46,617 nucleotides of DNA from assembly GCF_000337515.1 (NCBI RefSeq), contig NZ_AOIQ01000003.1:1-46617 (forward strand). Direction: 5' to 3'. The stretch is from Halovivax asiaticus JCM 14624. Lineage in GTDB: Archaea > Halobacteriota > Halobacteria > Halobacteriales > Natrialbaceae. This document shows positions 25,193 through 33,879 of this stretch, piece after piece. The notes under the pieces are model-generated. The model was given only the letters and a program-made list of their open reading frames with translations. It was not told the origin of the DNA and did not search any database. A program made the position numbers and the translations under genes. Every line of letters starts with the position of its first letter. The first letter of the stretch is position 1.

Positions 25193-26950
25193 TCAGATGG
25201 CCTGCAGTCGATCCTCGGCGGGTTCGAAGCACTCGCCGCCCATCAACGCATCCTGTATCGCGTCGTCGATGGCGGCTTCGTCGGCGTCCGTCTCGCCGGC
25301 GACCAGTTCCACGACCGCCGATCGTTCGGCACCCTCACCGTCGTCGAGTTCGCCCATGGCCTCGACGACGCGCGTCTGCAAGTCGAGATCCTCACCGGTC
25401 GCGTTCTCGTCGGTCGCGTCGGACGTGGCGGAGTTGGTCTCCGTAGTAGACGTGGGAGCGTCGGCGTCCTCGGCCGATCCCTCCCCCTCCGGCGCGACGT
25501 CGGCTGCATCAGGAACGTCGATGTCAGCTTCCCCGGGTTCGCCGACGTCGGTGCCGGTGGTGAAGTCTGTCCCGTACTCTTCCTCGACGGCCGCCCGCTC
25601 GTCCTCGTCGAGCTCGTACATCCCGTCTTCGAAGTCGTCGGGATCAAGATCGTCCGCATCCGTGTCGAGTTCCACGACCGGTTCGTCGTCGGTCGGCCCG
25701 ACGTCTTCGTCCGTCGGAGAGTCCTCGTCTCCATCGCTCGCTTGCTCCGTAGCTTCGTCACCTGCTAATTCTTCGTCTTCACCGTCCGTCGAATCGTCCG
25801 CACTAACTTCGTCGACAGACTCGTCGATCGGTTCGTCTGCATCGGTCGACGGTTCCGTCTCGAAGTCACCGAGTTCGTCTCCGGTACTGTCCGTCGTTTC
25901 TTCTTCGTCTTCGGTACTGTCAGACGCTTCTCCTTCGTCTTCGGAGCGGGTGTTGGCTGATTCACCCTCGGACTCGTCGGCTTCCGGTTCGGTCTCGGTT
26001 GGCTCGGCGGCTGCCGTCTCGGACGAATCCGAAACGTCGTCCGTGACTGCGTCCGAAGCGGTCGTGTCGCCTGTCGAGTCGGTGGAGCTCGCCGTTGCCG
26101 TGCCGACTGCCGAACCGGCCGACGCGTCGGTCGACGTCGCGACGTCGTCGACGGCTTCGTCGTCACTGGTTTCGTCAGCAGTCAGGTCGTCCGGGATCGA
26201 AAGCGATCGGCCGTCGGCCAGTGTCGCGTACGATGGGGCATCCGACGCCGTCTCCGTCGGCGAGCCGGCGGTCGCCTCGACCTGTGATTTGTCTTCGGCG
26301 ACGACGCGAACGGCGTCGATGGCGACCTCCCGTAGGTCGTCGAGGTACGCGGGCGTCGTCCCGTAGTGGTGCGTCGCGAGGGGGATTCCCTCGGCGGGGC
26401 CATCCGGGAGTCCGTTGGCGCGGAGGACCGCTGACAGTGTCGAGTCGTCGACGTCGAGGTCGGCAGCGGCCGCGTACGTCTCGATTCGATCGATCGTGTG
26501 CTCGGCCGTGTCGACGACCCAGCGGTCGCGCGTCGGGGCGTCGACGATCGCCAGGCTCTCGGGTCTGATCGAGGTGTAGACCTGGTCGCCGTCGTCGGGT
26601 TCGAACGTTCGTGCCTTGCCCGAGACGGCGACGAACGCCGGTGGGTCGGCCCGTTCGAGAAACGCCAGGGAGTCGGGCTGGTATTGTCCGGCGTAGACGA
26701 CGAACGCCCCGGTCGGGTCCACCACTCGTGCCCGGACCATCTCGTCGTTGACGTCGGTCACTTCGGTGAGCGTGCCGACGACGAAGATTCGATTGAGTCG
26801 AGCGCCGGTCGGTGAAATGACGTAGTTGGGCGCCCGTTCTTCGTCGCTCTCGGCGTAGGAGACGACGGAGTCGTCGAACTCCGTCGCGAAGAGTCGGTAC
26901 GCGACTTCGCGTCCGGGCCGGTTCTCGTCGTCGGTCCCGTTTGTGCTCAT
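25193..26950 (-). CDS. rpap: RPA-associated protein (RPAP, COG3390-like OB-fold)
   Basis: Encodes 585 residues. The N-terminal part (about 10-250) carries an OB-fold-like region: REVAYRLFATEFDDSV, YVISPTGARLNRIFVVGTLTEV and RARVVDPTGAFVVYAGQYQP are the RPAP hallmarks. Residues about 255-500 are a long disordered linker almost entirely Asp, Glu, Ser and Thr. A small C-terminal helical domain (QTRVVEAMGELDDGEGAERSAVVELVAGETDADEAAIDDAIQDALMGGECFEPAEDRLQAI) completes it. RPAPs cooperate with RPA in single-strand DNA binding in Haloferax. It overlaps the rpa stop by 4 bp and precedes rpe by 2 bp. Confidence 0.9.
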   Translation of the reverse strand: MSTNGTDDENRPGREVAYRLFATEFDDSVVSYAESDEERAPNYVISPTGARLNRIFVVGTLTEVTDVNDEMVRARVVDPTGAFVVYAGQYQPDSLAFLERADPPAFVAVSGKARTFEPDDGDQVYTSIRPESLAIVDAPTRDRWVVDTAEHTIDRIETYAAAADLDVDDSTLSAVLRANGLPDGPAEGIPLATHHYGTTPAYLDDLREVAIDAVRVVAEDKSQVEATAGSPTETASDAPSYATLADGRSLSIPDDLTADETSDDEAVDDVATSTDASAGSAVGTATASSTDSTGDTTASDAVTDDVSDSSETAAAEPTETEPEADESEGESANTRSEDEGEASDSTEDEEETTDSTGDELGDFETEPSTDADEPIDESVDEVSADDSTDGEDEELAGDEATEQASDGDEDSPTDEDVGPTDDEPVVELDTDADDLDPDDFEDGMYELDEDERAAVEEEYGTDFTTGTDVGEPGEADIDVPDAADVAPEGEGSAEDADAPTSTTETNSATSDATDENATGEDLDLQTRVVEAMGELDDGEGAERSAVVELVAGETDADEAAIDDAIQDALMGGECFEPAEDRLQAI

Positions 26951-28218
26951 GCCTCCACCTCCGCGAGGAACGCGGTCGCACGGTCTGTGGGATCCTCGCT
27001 CACCTCTTCGAACGTGGTGGCGTCCAGGTTGGCGCCGTACTCGTCGACGGACAGGTGGCCGCGAACGCGGTAAGCCCGTCCGACGATGCGCTCCCGGATC
27101 GTGTCGGCGACGACGGACTGGTCCATCGCCTCCCGGGCGGCATCTCGCGCGTCGTCCAGACCGCCGCCGTAGACGGCTTCGGTGAGTTCGTCGTCGAGGA
27201 CGGCGGTGACGGTACCCGTACCGTCGTCGAGGATGGCCTTCACGCGGAGGTCGTCCTCACCGTCGACCTCGCCGTGCGTGCGACACTGTCCTTTCTGGAT
27301 GACGCGGCGACACTCGGGACAGCGCTGGATGAGTCCGGACCCATCGCGTACCTCGATGACGGTGCCGGTCAATTCGACGTCGTAAATGCCGCCGCTGTCG
27401 ACCGCCTCGCCGATGCCGAGCGAGGGCGCGTCGGTCCCGATGTCGATATCTCGGTCGAGCGTCTCGACGCTCGAGTACTCGGAGACGTTGACCTCCGGGA
27501 CGCCGCGGAACTCGCGGACGTAGACGTTCTCCAGCCGAACGGAGGCGTCGGTTTCGATCTCGGATCTGGGATCCCAGCAGGTGAAGGGCAATCGACCGCT
27601 CTCGTCGCCGAACACGCCACTCAGGATTTCGGTCTCACCGTCGCGGCCGTCGATCGACCGGGTCTCACACTCGAGGACGGTCACCTCCACCGCTCTGGCT
27701 CGATCGCCCGTTTCGAGGGCCGCGAGCGTCGACTCGCCGCCGACCTCGTACGGAACGTCGAGCGAGTCGTCCGTGACCGAGATCGCGGAGTGTTCGCCGA
27801 GATTGAGTTCCGGTTCCCCGTCCCACTCACGGACGCCAGCGTTGCCGATGGTGAGCGTCTCGCCCGGTTCGAGCCCGAAGTCCTCCCAGGCGGTGTAGTC
27901 GATGCGCCCGGTCTCGTCGGCGAGCTCGCCCTCGACGATGACGTGGTCGTCGCCCTGGTACCTGATCGATCGTTCGCCCGCTGAGAGGACGACCGCGGTG
28001 ACGCTGACGTTACTCCCTTCCGGCGTGATCTCCCCGATCGACTTCGTGGTCGGCCCCGACGAGCTGGTCGAGCCGTCGCCGTACTTGCGTCGCAGGCTCT
28101 GTTTGGCCTCGTCGATGGGGACGCTGTACTCCACCAGGTTCTGCAGATCCGCTTTGACCTCCTCGTTGTCGACACCGAGGTCGGAGGCGAGCTCCTCGGC
28201 GTGGCTGTCGAGTTCCAT
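26947..28218 (-). CDS. rpa: Replication protein A-type ssDNA-binding protein with zinc finger
   Basis: Encodes 423 residues. After a helical N-terminus (about 1-55) come OB-folds at about 60-155 (SVTAVVLSAGERSIRYQ ... VREWDGEPELNLG) and 165-265 (RAVEVTVLECETRSID ... VYVREFRGVPEVNVS), and a third from about 290 into which a zinc finger is set: RCPECRRVIQKGQCRTHGEVDG, with ligands C-x2-C-x8-C-x2-H. RPA coats single-stranded DNA in replication and repair. The ATG at 28218 is used; a longer upstream frame has poor composition. A TATA-like ACCCTTTTGT sits about 28 nt upstream. It leads the rpa-rpap-rpe-lhr run. Confidence 0.93.
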   Translation of the reverse strand: MELDSHAEELASDLGVDNEEVKADLQNLVEYSVPIDEAKQSLRRKYGDGSTSSSGPTTKSIGEITPEGSNVSVTAVVLSAGERSIRYQGDDHVIVEGELADETGRIDYTAWEDFGLEPGETLTIGNAGVREWDGEPELNLGEHSAISVTDDSLDVPYEVGGESTLAALETGDRARAVEVTVLECETRSIDGRDGETEILSGVFGDESGRLPFTCWDPRSEIETDASVRLENVYVREFRGVPEVNVSEYSSVETLDRDIDIGTDAPSLGIGEAVDSGGIYDVELTGTVIEVRDGSGLIQRCPECRRVIQKGQCRTHGEVDGEDDLRVKAILDDGTGTVTAVLDDELTEAVYGGGLDDARDAAREAMDQSVVADTIRERIVGRAYRVRGHLSVDEYGANLDATTFEEVSEDPTDRATAFLAEVEA

Positions 28219-28237
28219 CACGGGTGCGTAAGCGTGC

Positions 28238-28249
28238 GCCCAACAAAAG
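28238..28249 (-). promoter_or_regulatory. Candidate promoter of the rpa operon
   Basis: On the minus strand the sequence CCCTTTTGTTGG lies about 20-31 nt before the rpa ATG. That is the spacing expected of a TATA/BRE pair for a leaderless haloarchaeal transcript. No other good element is seen in this 227-bp divergent spacer on this strand. Confidence 0.4.
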
Positions 28250-28410
28250 GGTTCGTAGCGCGGAGTGAAAGTGAACCCGTCTCCGGATTCGGCCGATCGT
28301 GACTCGCCCCTGGATTCGAACGATCGCGACCCGCTCTCCACCGGACGATCGTGGCTGCTCGATGCAGCGGCCAGACGAGACGGTACTCCCCGGCGGTCGA
28401 GGTCGACAAC

Positions 28411-28418
28411 GATTAACC
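28411..28418 (+). promoter_or_regulatory. Candidate promoter of arfC
   Basis: GATTAACC lies about 28-35 nt upstream of the arfC ATG, the usual TATA-to-start distance for leaderless transcripts. It occupies the other side of the divergent rpa/arfC spacer. Confidence 0.35.
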
Positions 28419-28445
28419 CAGGTCTCCCGAATATCCACATCGACA

Positions 28446-29111
28446 ATGCACGTCGTCGTCAACGCAGCGATGAGTGCGGACGGCAAGCTCTCGACGCGCG
28501 AGCGAACGCAACTGGCGATCAGTGACGACGCGGATTTCGAGCGAGTCGACCGGCTGCGAGCGGAGAGTGACGCAGTCGCCGTCGGCGTCGGGACGGTCCT
28601 CGCCGACGACCCCAGCCTCACCGTCAAATCCTCGTCGTTGCGCGCCGACCGCGTCGATGCCGGGCGAGCGGCGAATCCGGCCCGTATCGTCGCCGACTCC
28701 CGGGCGCGCACGCCGGCCGACGCCACCGTCCTCGACGACGCGGCGGAGACGTACGTACTCGTGAGCGAAGCGGCTCCCGTCGAACGCCGCTCGGCGCTCG
28801 CCGAACGCGGGGCGACGCTCGTCACGGCCGGCGAGGAACGCGTCGATCTCCTGCGTGCGTTCGCCACACTCCAGGACGAAGGCCTCGAAGATATCATGGT
28901 CGAAGGTGGTGGCGAACTCATCTTCTCGCTGTTCGACGCCGGCCTCGTCGACGAACTCTCGGTATTCGTCGGCCCCCAGATCGTCGGCGGTCGGGAGGCA
29001 CCGACGCTTGCCGACGGCGAGGGGTTCGTCGAGGCATTTCCCGCGCTCTCCCTGTCGGATGTGGAGCGAGTCGGCGATGGCGTCGTGTTGACCTGGACCG
29101 TCGACCGGTAA
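28446..29111 (+). CDS. arfC: 2,5-diamino-6-ribosylamino-pyrimidinone 5'-phosphate reductase
   Basis: Encodes 221 residues of the RibD C-terminal reductase family, which reduces the ribosyl side chain of the pyrimidine precursor in archaeal riboflavin and F420 synthesis. Family motifs are MHVVVNAAMSADGKLSTRERTQLAIS at the start, AVAVGVGTVLADDPSLTV, IMVEGGGELIFSLFDAGLVDEL and FVGPQIVGG. The ATG at 28446 places the first strand immediately. GTP cyclohydrolase III (43245-44009) supplies the first step of the same pathway. Confidence 0.93.
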   Translation: MHVVVNAAMSADGKLSTRERTQLAISDDADFERVDRLRAESDAVAVGVGTVLADDPSLTVKSSSLRADRVDAGRAANPARIVADSRARTPADATVLDDAAETYVLVSEAAPVERRSALAERGATLVTAGEERVDLLRAFATLQDEGLEDIMVEGGGELIFSLFDAGLVDELSVFVGPQIVGGREAPTLADGEGFVEAFPALSLSDVERVGDGVVLTWTVDR

Positions 29112-29261
29112 CCAATAACCGGAACGCAGTACCCATCCAGCGGACTGCAGGCTCCGGAGCTGATCGACCTGTCGAAGGCACCCAGGTCGTTCACTCAGCC
29201 GTTCCGATGTGGTGACCGATTTCCGAACGACTGATTACGCCGACCCGACACGTTCGGCTCG

Positions 29262-29891
29262 ATGGAAGCGGACCTTCGTGCGATAGCCCGTTCGTACTTC
29301 GAGGACGCAGCCCCGGCCCACGACTGGCAACACGTGCGACGGGTCCACCAACTCGCCACCCGTCTCGCACAGGACCGAGCGGACGTAGACGAAACGATAC
29401 TTCGGTATGCCGTTTGGTTCCACGACATCGGTCGCCAGCGCGAGGACGACGGTTTGATCGACGATCACGCAGAGTGGGGTGCGGCGGAGGCCGCGACGAT
29501 CCTCGAATCGGCCGGCGTCGATCCGGAGACGATCGACGCGGTCGGTCACTGTATTCGTGCCCATCGGTACTCGAACGACGTCGAGCCGGAATCTCCGGAA
29601 GCGACGGTGCTCTGCGATGCGGACAATCTCGACGCGCTCGGCGCGGTGGGTATCGCCCGGGTGTTCTCTCACGGTGGGACGAACGGCTTTCCGATGCACG
29701 ACCCCGACCGCCCACTCGCGGCCGACGAGACGCCCGGCGGAGCGACGTCGGTAAACCATATCACGAAGAAGATCCTCACCTTGCGTGAGCGGATGTACAC
29801 CGACGCTGGTCGGGCCATCGCCGCCGAGCGCCACGAGTTCGTCGAGACCTTCCTCGAACGCTTCGAACAGGAGCGCTCGGGTGACGCGTAG
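29262..29891 (+). CDS. HD-domain metal-dependent phosphohydrolase
   Basis: Encodes 209 residues. The HD motif is complete: HDWQHVRRVHQLATRLA supplies the first histidine, YAVWFHDIGRQ the HD pair, HCIRAHRYSND a further histidine, and LCDADNLDALGAVGIAR the last aspartate. Members of this clade hydrolyse nucleotides or other phosphate esters, but the substrate cannot be read here. It stands alone between arfC and azlC, with about 150 bp on each side. Confidence 0.88.
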   Translation: MEADLRAIARSYFEDAAPAHDWQHVRRVHQLATRLAQDRADVDETILRYAVWFHDIGRQREDDGLIDDHAEWGAAEAATILESAGVDPETIDAVGHCIRAHRYSNDVEPESPEATVLCDADNLDALGAVGIARVFSHGGTNGFPMHDPDRPLAADETPGGATSVNHITKKILTLRERMYTDAGRAIAAERHEFVETFLERFEQERSGDA

Positions 29892-30035
29892 GAGCGATCG
29901 AGACAGTTGTCGTGGCCCACGACCGGTCAATCTCTTCGGCACACTTGACCGCGACCGAGAGTGCTTTGGCGACAGGCGCCGGATTCGTTGCAAACCGCTG
30001 TGCGATGGAGGAGGTTGGAGCGGGAGAACCTGAGA

Positions 30036-30899
30036 ATGACACGCGAGAACACCGAAGCGAACGTCGATTCGTCGGACCCAGCCAGTAGCCACGCTACGGG
30101 ATCGAACGGCGCGAAGCCGACGTGGACGGACGAAGCCGGTACGGGTGCGGAGGCCGATTCAGCAGGGGTCGATAAGACCCCTCCATCGGAACCGGCGCCG
30201 GCCAAATCGGTCGGCCCTGTCTCGTTCGGCTGGGCTGGCTTCCGTCGGGGATTCACGACAGGACTCCCCGTCGCGATCGGCGTCGCGGGGTACGGCGTCG
30301 CCTTCGGAATGCTCGCCGATCGTGCGGGACTGAGTGTCGGTGAGGCGGCGCTGATGAGTGCGACGGTACTCGCCGGCGCCTCTCAGATGGTGGCCGTCGA
30401 ACTGTGGTCGGAGCCGATTCCCGTCGCGACCATCATGCTCGCGACGGTCGCGATCAATCTCCGGTACTCGATCATGGGCGCCGCGCTGGAACCGTGGTTC
30501 CGGTCGCTCTCGCCAGGGCAGGCCTACGGGAGTCTGTTCTTCATGGCGGACGAGAACTGGGCGCTGACGATGGGTGACCTCACGTCTGGCAGCGGGCGGG
30601 GTGCGTTCTTGATCGGCAGCGGGGTCGTCCTGTGGCTCTGGTGGGTCGCTGCGACGATTCTGGGGGTGGTCGCCGGCGGAGCCATCGGGTCTCCCGAACG
30701 CTACGGGCTCGATTTCGTCCTCGCCGCCGTGTTCGTCGCGCTCGCCGTCGACCTCTGGGACGGGCGGTCGAGTCTCCTGCCGTGGGCCGTCGCGCTGGGC
30801 GTCGCCGTCGTCGCCGCCGAAACCCTGTCCGGCCAGTGGTACATCATTGCCGGCGGGGGAGCCGCCGCGATCGTGGAGGTGCTCCGCCACGATGGCTGA
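30036..30899 (+). CDS. azlC: AzlC family branched-chain amino acid exporter, large subunit
   Basis: Encodes 287 residues. The AzlC membrane domain begins at about residue 66 (FRRGFTTGLPVAIGVAGYGVAFGMLADRAGLSVGEAALMS) and includes LAGASQMVAVELWSEP and INLRYSIMGAALEPW. The first 65 residues are a hydrophilic, Ser/Asp/Ala-rich leader that bacterial AzlC lacks. The partner azlD overlaps its 3' end by 8 bp. Together they export branched-chain amino acids or analogues. The ATG at 30036 follows a GGAGGT purine run at 30009, too far to be a normal ribosome site. Confidence 0.9.
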   Translation: MTRENTEANVDSSDPASSHATGSNGAKPTWTDEAGTGAEADSAGVDKTPPSEPAPAKSVGPVSFGWAGFRRGFTTGLPVAIGVAGYGVAFGMLADRAGLSVGEAALMSATVLAGASQMVAVELWSEPIPVATIMLATVAINLRYSIMGAALEPWFRSLSPGQAYGSLFFMADENWALTMGDLTSGSGRGAFLIGSGVVLWLWWVAATILGVVAGGAIGSPERYGLDFVLAAVFVALAVDLWDGRSSLLPWAVALGVAVVAAETLSGQWYIIAGGGAAAIVEVLRHDG

Positions 30900-31203
30900 A
30901 CTCGGTATAGATCCGTTCGTCGCCGGCGTCGTCCTCGCGATGGCCGTCGCCACGTTCGCGACCAAAATCGGCGGGCTCTGGATACTCAGTCGAGTCGAGG
31001 TGAGCGACCGCGTCGAGGCCGGCCTCTCGGTCCTCCCGGGTGCGATCGTCGTCTCGATCCTCGGCCCGGAGCTGGTCGACGGCGGCCCGGCCGAGTGGGC
31101 GGCCGCCGGCGTCGTCGCGTTCGTGGCCTGGCGCACGAATCGCTTACTCGTCGCCCTCCTCGCGGGACTCGTCGCCGTCGTCGGATTCAGAGCGCTGCTG
31201 TGA
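30892..31203 (+). CDS. azlD: AzlD family exporter small subunit
   Basis: Encodes 103 residues with three to four hydrophobic segments: FVAGVVLAMAVATFATKIGGLWIL, VEAGLSVLPGAIVVSILGPELV, and WAAAGVVAFVAWRTNRLLVALLAGLVAVVGFRAL. The GAIVVSILGP core is the AzlD pattern. It pairs with AzlC to form the exporter, and the 8-bp overlap (ATGGCTGA) argues for coupled translation. Confidence 0.9.
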   Translation: MAELGIDPFVAGVVLAMAVATFATKIGGLWILSRVEVSDRVEAGLSVLPGAIVVSILGPELVDGGPAEWAAAGVVAFVAWRTNRLLVALLAGLVAVVGFRALL

Positions 31204-31289
31204 GTGGTGTGTACCCGTCTGGCGACGAGCGTTCAGGGAGCGAACGCAATTGCCTTTGGTCCGTCTCCCCTCGACTCGACCATCTATCG

Positions 31290-31955
31290 ATGGCAACGTA
31301 CGATCTCTCTCACCGAATTCGCGACTCCATGCCCGTGTACCCGGGCGATCCAGCCGTCGAGTGCCACCCACTGGCGACGGTCGACGGGGACGGCTACCGG
31401 ACGGCGGAACTGACGCTGTCGACCCATGCCGGGACGCACGTCGACGCGCCGGCGCACCTGCTCGAGAACGGTCGGTCGATCGACGAGTACGACCTCGAAA
31501 CGTTCCGATTCACCGCGGTCGTCCTCGACTGTACGGGGCTCGATTCACGAACAGCGATAGACACGACCCACGTGCAGACTGCATCCGAGACGTGGACACG
31601 CGACGCAGTCGACCTCGTCTTACTCCGGACGGGGTGGGACAACCACTGGGGATCCGAGACGTACCACGACCATCCCTACGTGACCGCCGACGCGGCGACG
31701 ATACTTGCGGATGCGGACGTTCACCTCGGTCTCGATACGTCGAACGTGGACCCGACGCCAACCCAACGAGGCGGCAATTACGAACCTGACGGGTACCCAG
31801 CTCACCACGCACTGTTCGAACAGGATCGAATGATCCTCGAGAACCTGCGCGGACTCGACCGACTGCCGACTGACGACACGTTCGAGGTGTGTGCCTATCC
31901 ACTGTCGATCGATGCTCCCGATGGCGCGCCGGTGCGGGCCGTGGCGATCGTCTGA
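31290..31955 (+). CDS. Cyclase family (kynurenine formamidase-like) metal hydrolase
   Basis: Encodes 221 residues. It starts MATYDLSHRIRDSMPVYPGDP, typical of the cyclase/KynB family, and has the metal site HAGTHVDAPAH (His46, His50, Asp52, His56). The later LLRTGWDNHWGSE and SNVDPTPTQRGG complete the family pattern. Members open formamide or lactam-type bonds, but no tryptophan-degradation genes are nearby, so the substrate is uncertain. The ATG at 31290 starts the first strand directly. Confidence 0.88.
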   Translation: MATYDLSHRIRDSMPVYPGDPAVECHPLATVDGDGYRTAELTLSTHAGTHVDAPAHLLENGRSIDEYDLETFRFTAVVLDCTGLDSRTAIDTTHVQTASETWTRDAVDLVLLRTGWDNHWGSETYHDHPYVTADAATILADADVHLGLDTSNVDPTPTQRGGNYEPDGYPAHHALFEQDRMILENLRGLDRLPTDDTFEVCAYPLSIDAPDGAPVRAVAIV

Positions 31956-32081
31956 CCGTCCGTGGGCTCACGTGTAAGCGCCTGATCTGGACTGTGGCGC
32001 TTCTGTCCGTCCTTCTTGGGACCAGCTCTCTCGTCCTTCCGGTCCCGTCATCCCTATACACGTTCGGCGACTAGCGTGGGT

Positions 32082-32624
32082 ATGGAACGCGCAACGTTCG
32101 GCGGCGGGTGTTTCTGGTGTATCGAGGGTGCCTTCGAGCAACTCGCGGGTGTGGACTCGGTCACCTCCGGTTACGCCGGCGGTCACACGGAGGAGCCGAC
32201 GTACGAGGAAGTCTGCTCCGGCGAGACTGGCCACGCCGAAGTGATCCAGGTCGCCTACGACCCGGACGTCGTCGGCTACGAGGACCTGCTGGAAGTCTTC
32301 TTCACGGTACACGACCCGACGCAACTGAACCGACAGGGTCCCGACGTGGGCACGCAGTACCGATCGATCGTCCTGACTCACGGCGACCGACAGGACTCTC
32401 TCGTGCGGGCGTTCGTCGCTGAACTCGAGGAACAGGACCTCTACGACGACGAGATCGTCACCGAAATCGAACAGCTTGATACCTTTTACGAAGCCGAAGC
32501 GCACCACCAGAATTACTTCGAGAAGAACCCGAACGATGCGTACTGCCGGATGCATGCGGCGCCGAAACTCGAGAAAGTCCGCGAACAGTTTGCTGATCGC
32601 GTCGAACCCGAGCTGCAGCCGTAG
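32082..32624 (+). CDS. msrA: Peptide methionine sulfoxide reductase A
   Basis: Encodes 180 residues. It reduces methionine-S-sulfoxide in oxidised proteins. The catalytic motif is GGGCFWC, with the active Cys at residue 10 and a second Cys at 13. SGYAGGHTEEPTYEEVCSGETGHAEVIQV, FFTVHDPTQLNRQGPDVGTQYRS and YEAEAHHQNYF are classic MsrA. A later Cys (NDAYCRMHAAPK) may recycle the enzyme. The ATG at 32082 has a TATA-like CCTATACA about 30 nt upstream, so the transcript is likely leaderless. No MsrB is present. Confidence 0.95.
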   Translation: MERATFGGGCFWCIEGAFEQLAGVDSVTSGYAGGHTEEPTYEEVCSGETGHAEVIQVAYDPDVVGYEDLLEVFFTVHDPTQLNRQGPDVGTQYRSIVLTHGDRQDSLVRAFVAELEEQDLYDDEIVTEIEQLDTFYEAEAHHQNYFEKNPNDAYCRMHAAPKLEKVREQFADRVEPELQP

Positions 32625-32795
32625 GCCCATCGGTCGTCGGCTGGACTCGTTGCGTCCGTAGCCACTCCATTCGTCTCTCGGGCCAGCTGCGGCCGTTTGC
32701 TCAGCGTTCGGCTCTCTATTTCCCCCATTCCGGCTCTCACCGCCTTCCGTGCCGGTTCCAACAAGGATACGTACGACTGTTCCGTCTCTTTACCC

Positions 32796-33776
32796 GTGAA
32801 CCTGGAGTCTATCTCGCTCGGAAACCACGAATTCGAGGGCAAGAACAACGCCTACCTCCTCGAATCGGCCGGAGAGACGGCGTTGATCGACACCGGCATC
32901 CACCGGCCGGACATCCGCGATCAGCTCGAGTCGGGCCTCGCCGAGCACGGGCGGTCGGTGGCGGATATCGATGCGGTGTTGCTCACGCACCATCACATCG
33001 ATCACGCCGCCCTGGCCGGCCCCATCGCGGACGAGAGTGGCGCGACGATCTACGTGCACGCCGACGCCGCTCCGATGGTCGCCCGCGACCCGGACGCCCA
33101 CGCAGCGTACGACGAGTTGCAGGAGCGTCGGTTCGAGGAGTGGGGAATGCCCGCGTCGAAACGCGAGGAACTACGGTCGTTCTTCGACGCCGTGCCTCCG
33201 ATCGACGGCCCCGACGAGATGACCACGATCGCGGATGGCGACGAGATACAGGTTGGCGACGTCTCGATCACCGTCACCCACGCCCCGGGCCACTCGGCCG
33301 GCCACTGTACGTTCGCGTTCGAGCATAATGGCGACCGCGAGGCATTCGTCGGGGACGTCCTCCTCCCCGTGTACACCCCGAACGTCGGCGGTGCGGACCT
33401 TCGGCTCGATAATCCCCTCGAACACTACGTCGGGTCCATCACGGCCATCATCGACGCCGATTACGATCGCGTCTGGCCCGGTCATCGAGACGTCATCGAG
33501 GACCCCGAAGATCGGGCTCGAACGATCCTCGAACACCACCACGAGCGCACGGACAACGTCCTGGAAGCGCTTCGCTCCGAGGGGCCGGCGACCGCCTGGG
33601 AAGTGAGTGCAACCCTGTTCGGATCGCTCGAGGCGATTCACATCCTCCACGGGCCAGGTGAAGCGTTCGCTCACCTGGATCATCTAGACCGAGCCGGTGT
33701 GGTCGATCGGATTGACGGGAAGTATCGGTTGCTCGACGAAGACGCTGCCGCGGCGGACGTGCTTCCAGCGTACTGA
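32796..33776 (+). CDS. MBL-fold metallo-hydrolase with C-terminal helical domain
   Basis: Encodes 326 residues from a GTG at 32796, chosen because it begins NLESISLGNHEFEGKNNAYLL, the first strand; longer reading adds a poor 33-residue leader. The dizinc site is THHHIDHAALAG (His65, His67, Asp69, His70), HAPGHSAGHC, FVGDVLLP and PGHRDVIEDP. The last 80 residues are helical (ARTILEHHHERTDNVLEALRS ... GPATAWEVSATLFG), matching the BetaLactB-like DNA/CoA-associated hydrolase C-terminus. The natural substrate, probably a thioester or phosphoester, is not identifiable. Confidence 0.9.
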   Translation: MNLESISLGNHEFEGKNNAYLLESAGETALIDTGIHRPDIRDQLESGLAEHGRSVADIDAVLLTHHHIDHAALAGPIADESGATIYVHADAAPMVARDPDAHAAYDELQERRFEEWGMPASKREELRSFFDAVPPIDGPDEMTTIADGDEIQVGDVSITVTHAPGHSAGHCTFAFEHNGDREAFVGDVLLPVYTPNVGGADLRLDNPLEHYVGSITAIIDADYDRVWPGHRDVIEDPEDRARTILEHHHERTDNVLEALRSEGPATAWEVSATLFGSLEAIHILHGPGEAFAHLDHLDRAGVVDRIDGKYRLLDEDAAAADVLPAY

Positions 33777-33879
33777 TCGCTTTCCGATATCGGCTGGCAT
33801 CCCCATTGTGAATCCTGTCCGCTCGCCACACTGGCCAGCATCCCCACCGTTTAACCCGTCCGTGGCCGACCGGTCGAGC

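Noticed and set aside
24528-26366. Long plus-strand open frame of 612 codons
   Set aside because: It runs antisense to rpe and rpap and is a mirror of their GC-rich codon use and acidic Asp/Ser repeats; it has no domain of its own.
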